In this document: in pieces, positions 4,973-5,523 of the stretch
How the letters are laid out: the number at the start of each line of letters is the position of its first letter
Numbering within the stretch: position 1 is the stretch's first letter
Origin: Gammaproteobacteria bacterium
GTDB lineage: Bacteria; Pseudomonadota; Gammaproteobacteria; Steroidobacterales; Steroidobacteraceae
Assembly: GCA_005877965.1 (NCBI GenBank)
Contig: VBNP01000196.1
Coordinates: 1-5,523 of the forward strand
DNA length: 5,523 nucleotides
Direction of reading: 5' to 3'
The notes under the pieces: generated by a model
The model's input: only the letters and a program-made list of their open reading frames with translations
Told to the model about the DNA's origin: nothing
Databases searched by the model: none
Translations under genes and position numbers: made by a program

Positions 4973-5523
4973 GACGCCGCGCGCGGCCGTTGGCCGCCGG
5001 TGCCGCGGGCCGCAACTTGCCGACGGCGCTCTTGCGCACCGCGCTCCTGGCGCGCGCGCGGGGCTTGCGGGCGGCGCCGTGGGCCCCGGCCTTAGGCTTG
5101 GCTGCCGGCGCCGGCGCGGCCGCCGGAGGAGCTGCGGCCACGGGCTGCGCGCGCGCGCCGCGCGCGCTTTTCCTGCCGGCGCCGGCCGCTCGCGCGCCTG
5201 GCGCGGCCGCCGTCCCGGGCGCCTGCGGCGCGCCCGCGCCGTCAGCCGGCGCGGCAGCGGCGGCACGCTTGCCCTTGCCCCAGCGTCCGAAGCGTGCGCC
5301 GCGCTCGGGCGCCGCCGCGAGCAACGCGCGGCATTCCTCGAGCGTGAGGGCCTTGGGGTCGCGGTCCTTCGGTATCTTGGCGTTTTTCTTGCGATCGGTG
5401 ATGTACGGTCCGTAGCGGCCGTTGAGCACCTGGATGCCCTCGGCGGGGAAGTCCTGGATGATGCGATTGGCGTCCGCTTCCTGCTTCAGGCGTATCACCT
5501 CGAGCGCCCGCTCGAGCGTCACG
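4965..5523 (-). CDS. topA: DNA topoisomerase I, C-terminal part (partial, 5' end outside window)
   Basis: Topoisomerase I relaxes negative supercoils by single-strand cleavage. The window holds only the last ~185 codons, entering at the right edge and ending at TAG (4967-4965). The first ~70 visible residues (ALEVIRLKQEADANR, then QVLNGRYGPYITD and NAKIPKDRDPKALTLEECRALL) match the topoisomerase C-terminal repeat, with its GRYGPY core and the LTLEE end. A GTG at 5522 could be mistaken for a start but is an internal valine codon, because the repeat lies at the end of the known enzyme. Visible residues 78 to 185 are a low-complexity tail rich in Ala, Pro, Gly, Arg and Lys, ending GRARRLK; it is strongly basic and probably disordered, suited to non-specific DNA binding. 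No four-cysteine zinc ribbon is visible in this part. The catalytic Toprim domain and active tyrosine lie beyond the window. Confidence 0.9.
   Translation of the reverse strand, partial: VTLERALEVIRLKQEADANRIIQDFPAEGIQVLNGRYGPYITDRKKNAKIPKDRDPKALTLEECRALLAAAPERGARFGRWGKGKRAAAAAPADGAGAPQAPGTAAAPGARAAGAGRKSARGARAQPVAAAPPAAAPAPAAKPKAGAHGAARKPRARARSAVRKSAVGKLRPAAPAANGRARRLK
5102..5186. repeat. Two copies of a 14-base GC repeat containing a 12-base palindrome
   Basis: CTGCCGGCGCCGGC occurs at 5102-5115 and again at 5173-5186. The inner GCCGGCGCCGGC is a perfect inverted repeat. Both copies lie in the low-complexity tail of topA but are read in different codon phases, giving Ala-Pro alternation in one and Ala-Gly alternation in the other. 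The similarity is therefore at DNA rather than protein level. With this base composition, chance or strand slippage is the simplest explanation. Confidence 0.5.
5147..5167. repeat. Alternating GC tract in the topA tail
   Basis: Positions 5147-5158 are (GC)x6, followed at 5159-5167 by CGCGCGCGC, so 21 bases alternate purine and pyrimidine with one phase break. Such tracts are the classic sequence type for left-handed Z-DNA under negative supercoiling and can also fold back on themselves. It encodes the Ser-Ala-Arg-Gly-Ala-Arg-Ala stretch of the basic topA tail, so composition and coding alone could explain it. Confidence 0.5.

Noticed and set aside
4178..5266. A 362-codon minus-strand frame across the hydrolase and topA end
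   Set aside because: It is out of phase with topA, antisense to the catalytic triad of the hydrolase, and extremely Arg/Pro/Ala-rich; no domain is seen.
5520..5522. GTG at 5522 as the start of a small 185-aa gene
   Set aside because: The sequence that follows is the C-terminal repeat of topoisomerase I, and the frame is open to the window edge, so this is an internal valine codon of a longer gene.
1..5523. Search for a defence island, CRISPR, mobile element, tRNA or biosynthetic cluster
   Set aside because: All but about 180 bases are covered by six housekeeping-type genes; no transposase, integrase, spaced repeats, tRNA cloverleaf or attachment-like repeats are seen.

Overview
The window is a compact, very GC-rich (by eye roughly two thirds or more G+C) stretch of bacterial chromosome. 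It carries six protein-coding genes, two of them cut by the window edges, and almost no non-coding DNA. Gene content and protein signatures point to a high-GC gammaproteobacterium. The oligopeptidase A, glutathione reductase and RlmJ proteins all resemble their E. coli counterparts closely at the motif level, and in E. coli the genes prlC, rlmJ and gor are also neighbours. The DNA topoisomerase I C-terminus, with a glycine-rich repeat followed by a long Ala/Pro/Lys/Arg tail, is of the kind I associate with Xanthomonadales and Nevskiales-like lineages. The exact taxon cannot be fixed from this sequence alone.

Layout, left to right. (1) Positions 1-874, minus strand: the N-terminal ~291 residues of oligopeptidase A (prlC), running off the left edge. 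(2) Positions 875-994: a 120-base divergent intergenic region with a plausible promoter for each side. (3) Positions 995-2347, plus strand: glutathione reductase (gor), full length at 450 aa. (4) Positions 2352-3188 and 3188-4048, both minus strand: shikimate dehydrogenase (aroE) preceded by the 23S rRNA methyltransferase gene rlmJ. The two are joined by a TGATG stop/start overlap, so they form one rlmJ-aroE unit that converges on gor with only four bases between the stop codons. (5) Positions 4103-4972, plus strand: an alpha/beta hydrolase of unknown substrate, most likely started by a TTG codon behind a perfect AGGAGG. (6) Positions 4965-5523, minus strand: the 3' end of topA, overlapping the hydrolase tail-to-tail by eight bases and running off the right edge.

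The genes are housekeeping in character: peptide turnover, glutathione redox balance, aromatic amino acid precursor synthesis, rRNA modification and DNA supercoiling. They do not form one pathway. No mobile element, CRISPR array, RNA gene, defence module or biosynthetic cluster is visible, and I do not see a new system here. The points worth a second look are small: residue changes in the NADPH site of Gor, the translational coupling of aroE to rlmJ, the TTG start, an altered motif in RlmJ, a rearranged prlC/gor/rlmJ neighbourhood, and the GC-alternating, low-complexity tail of topA.
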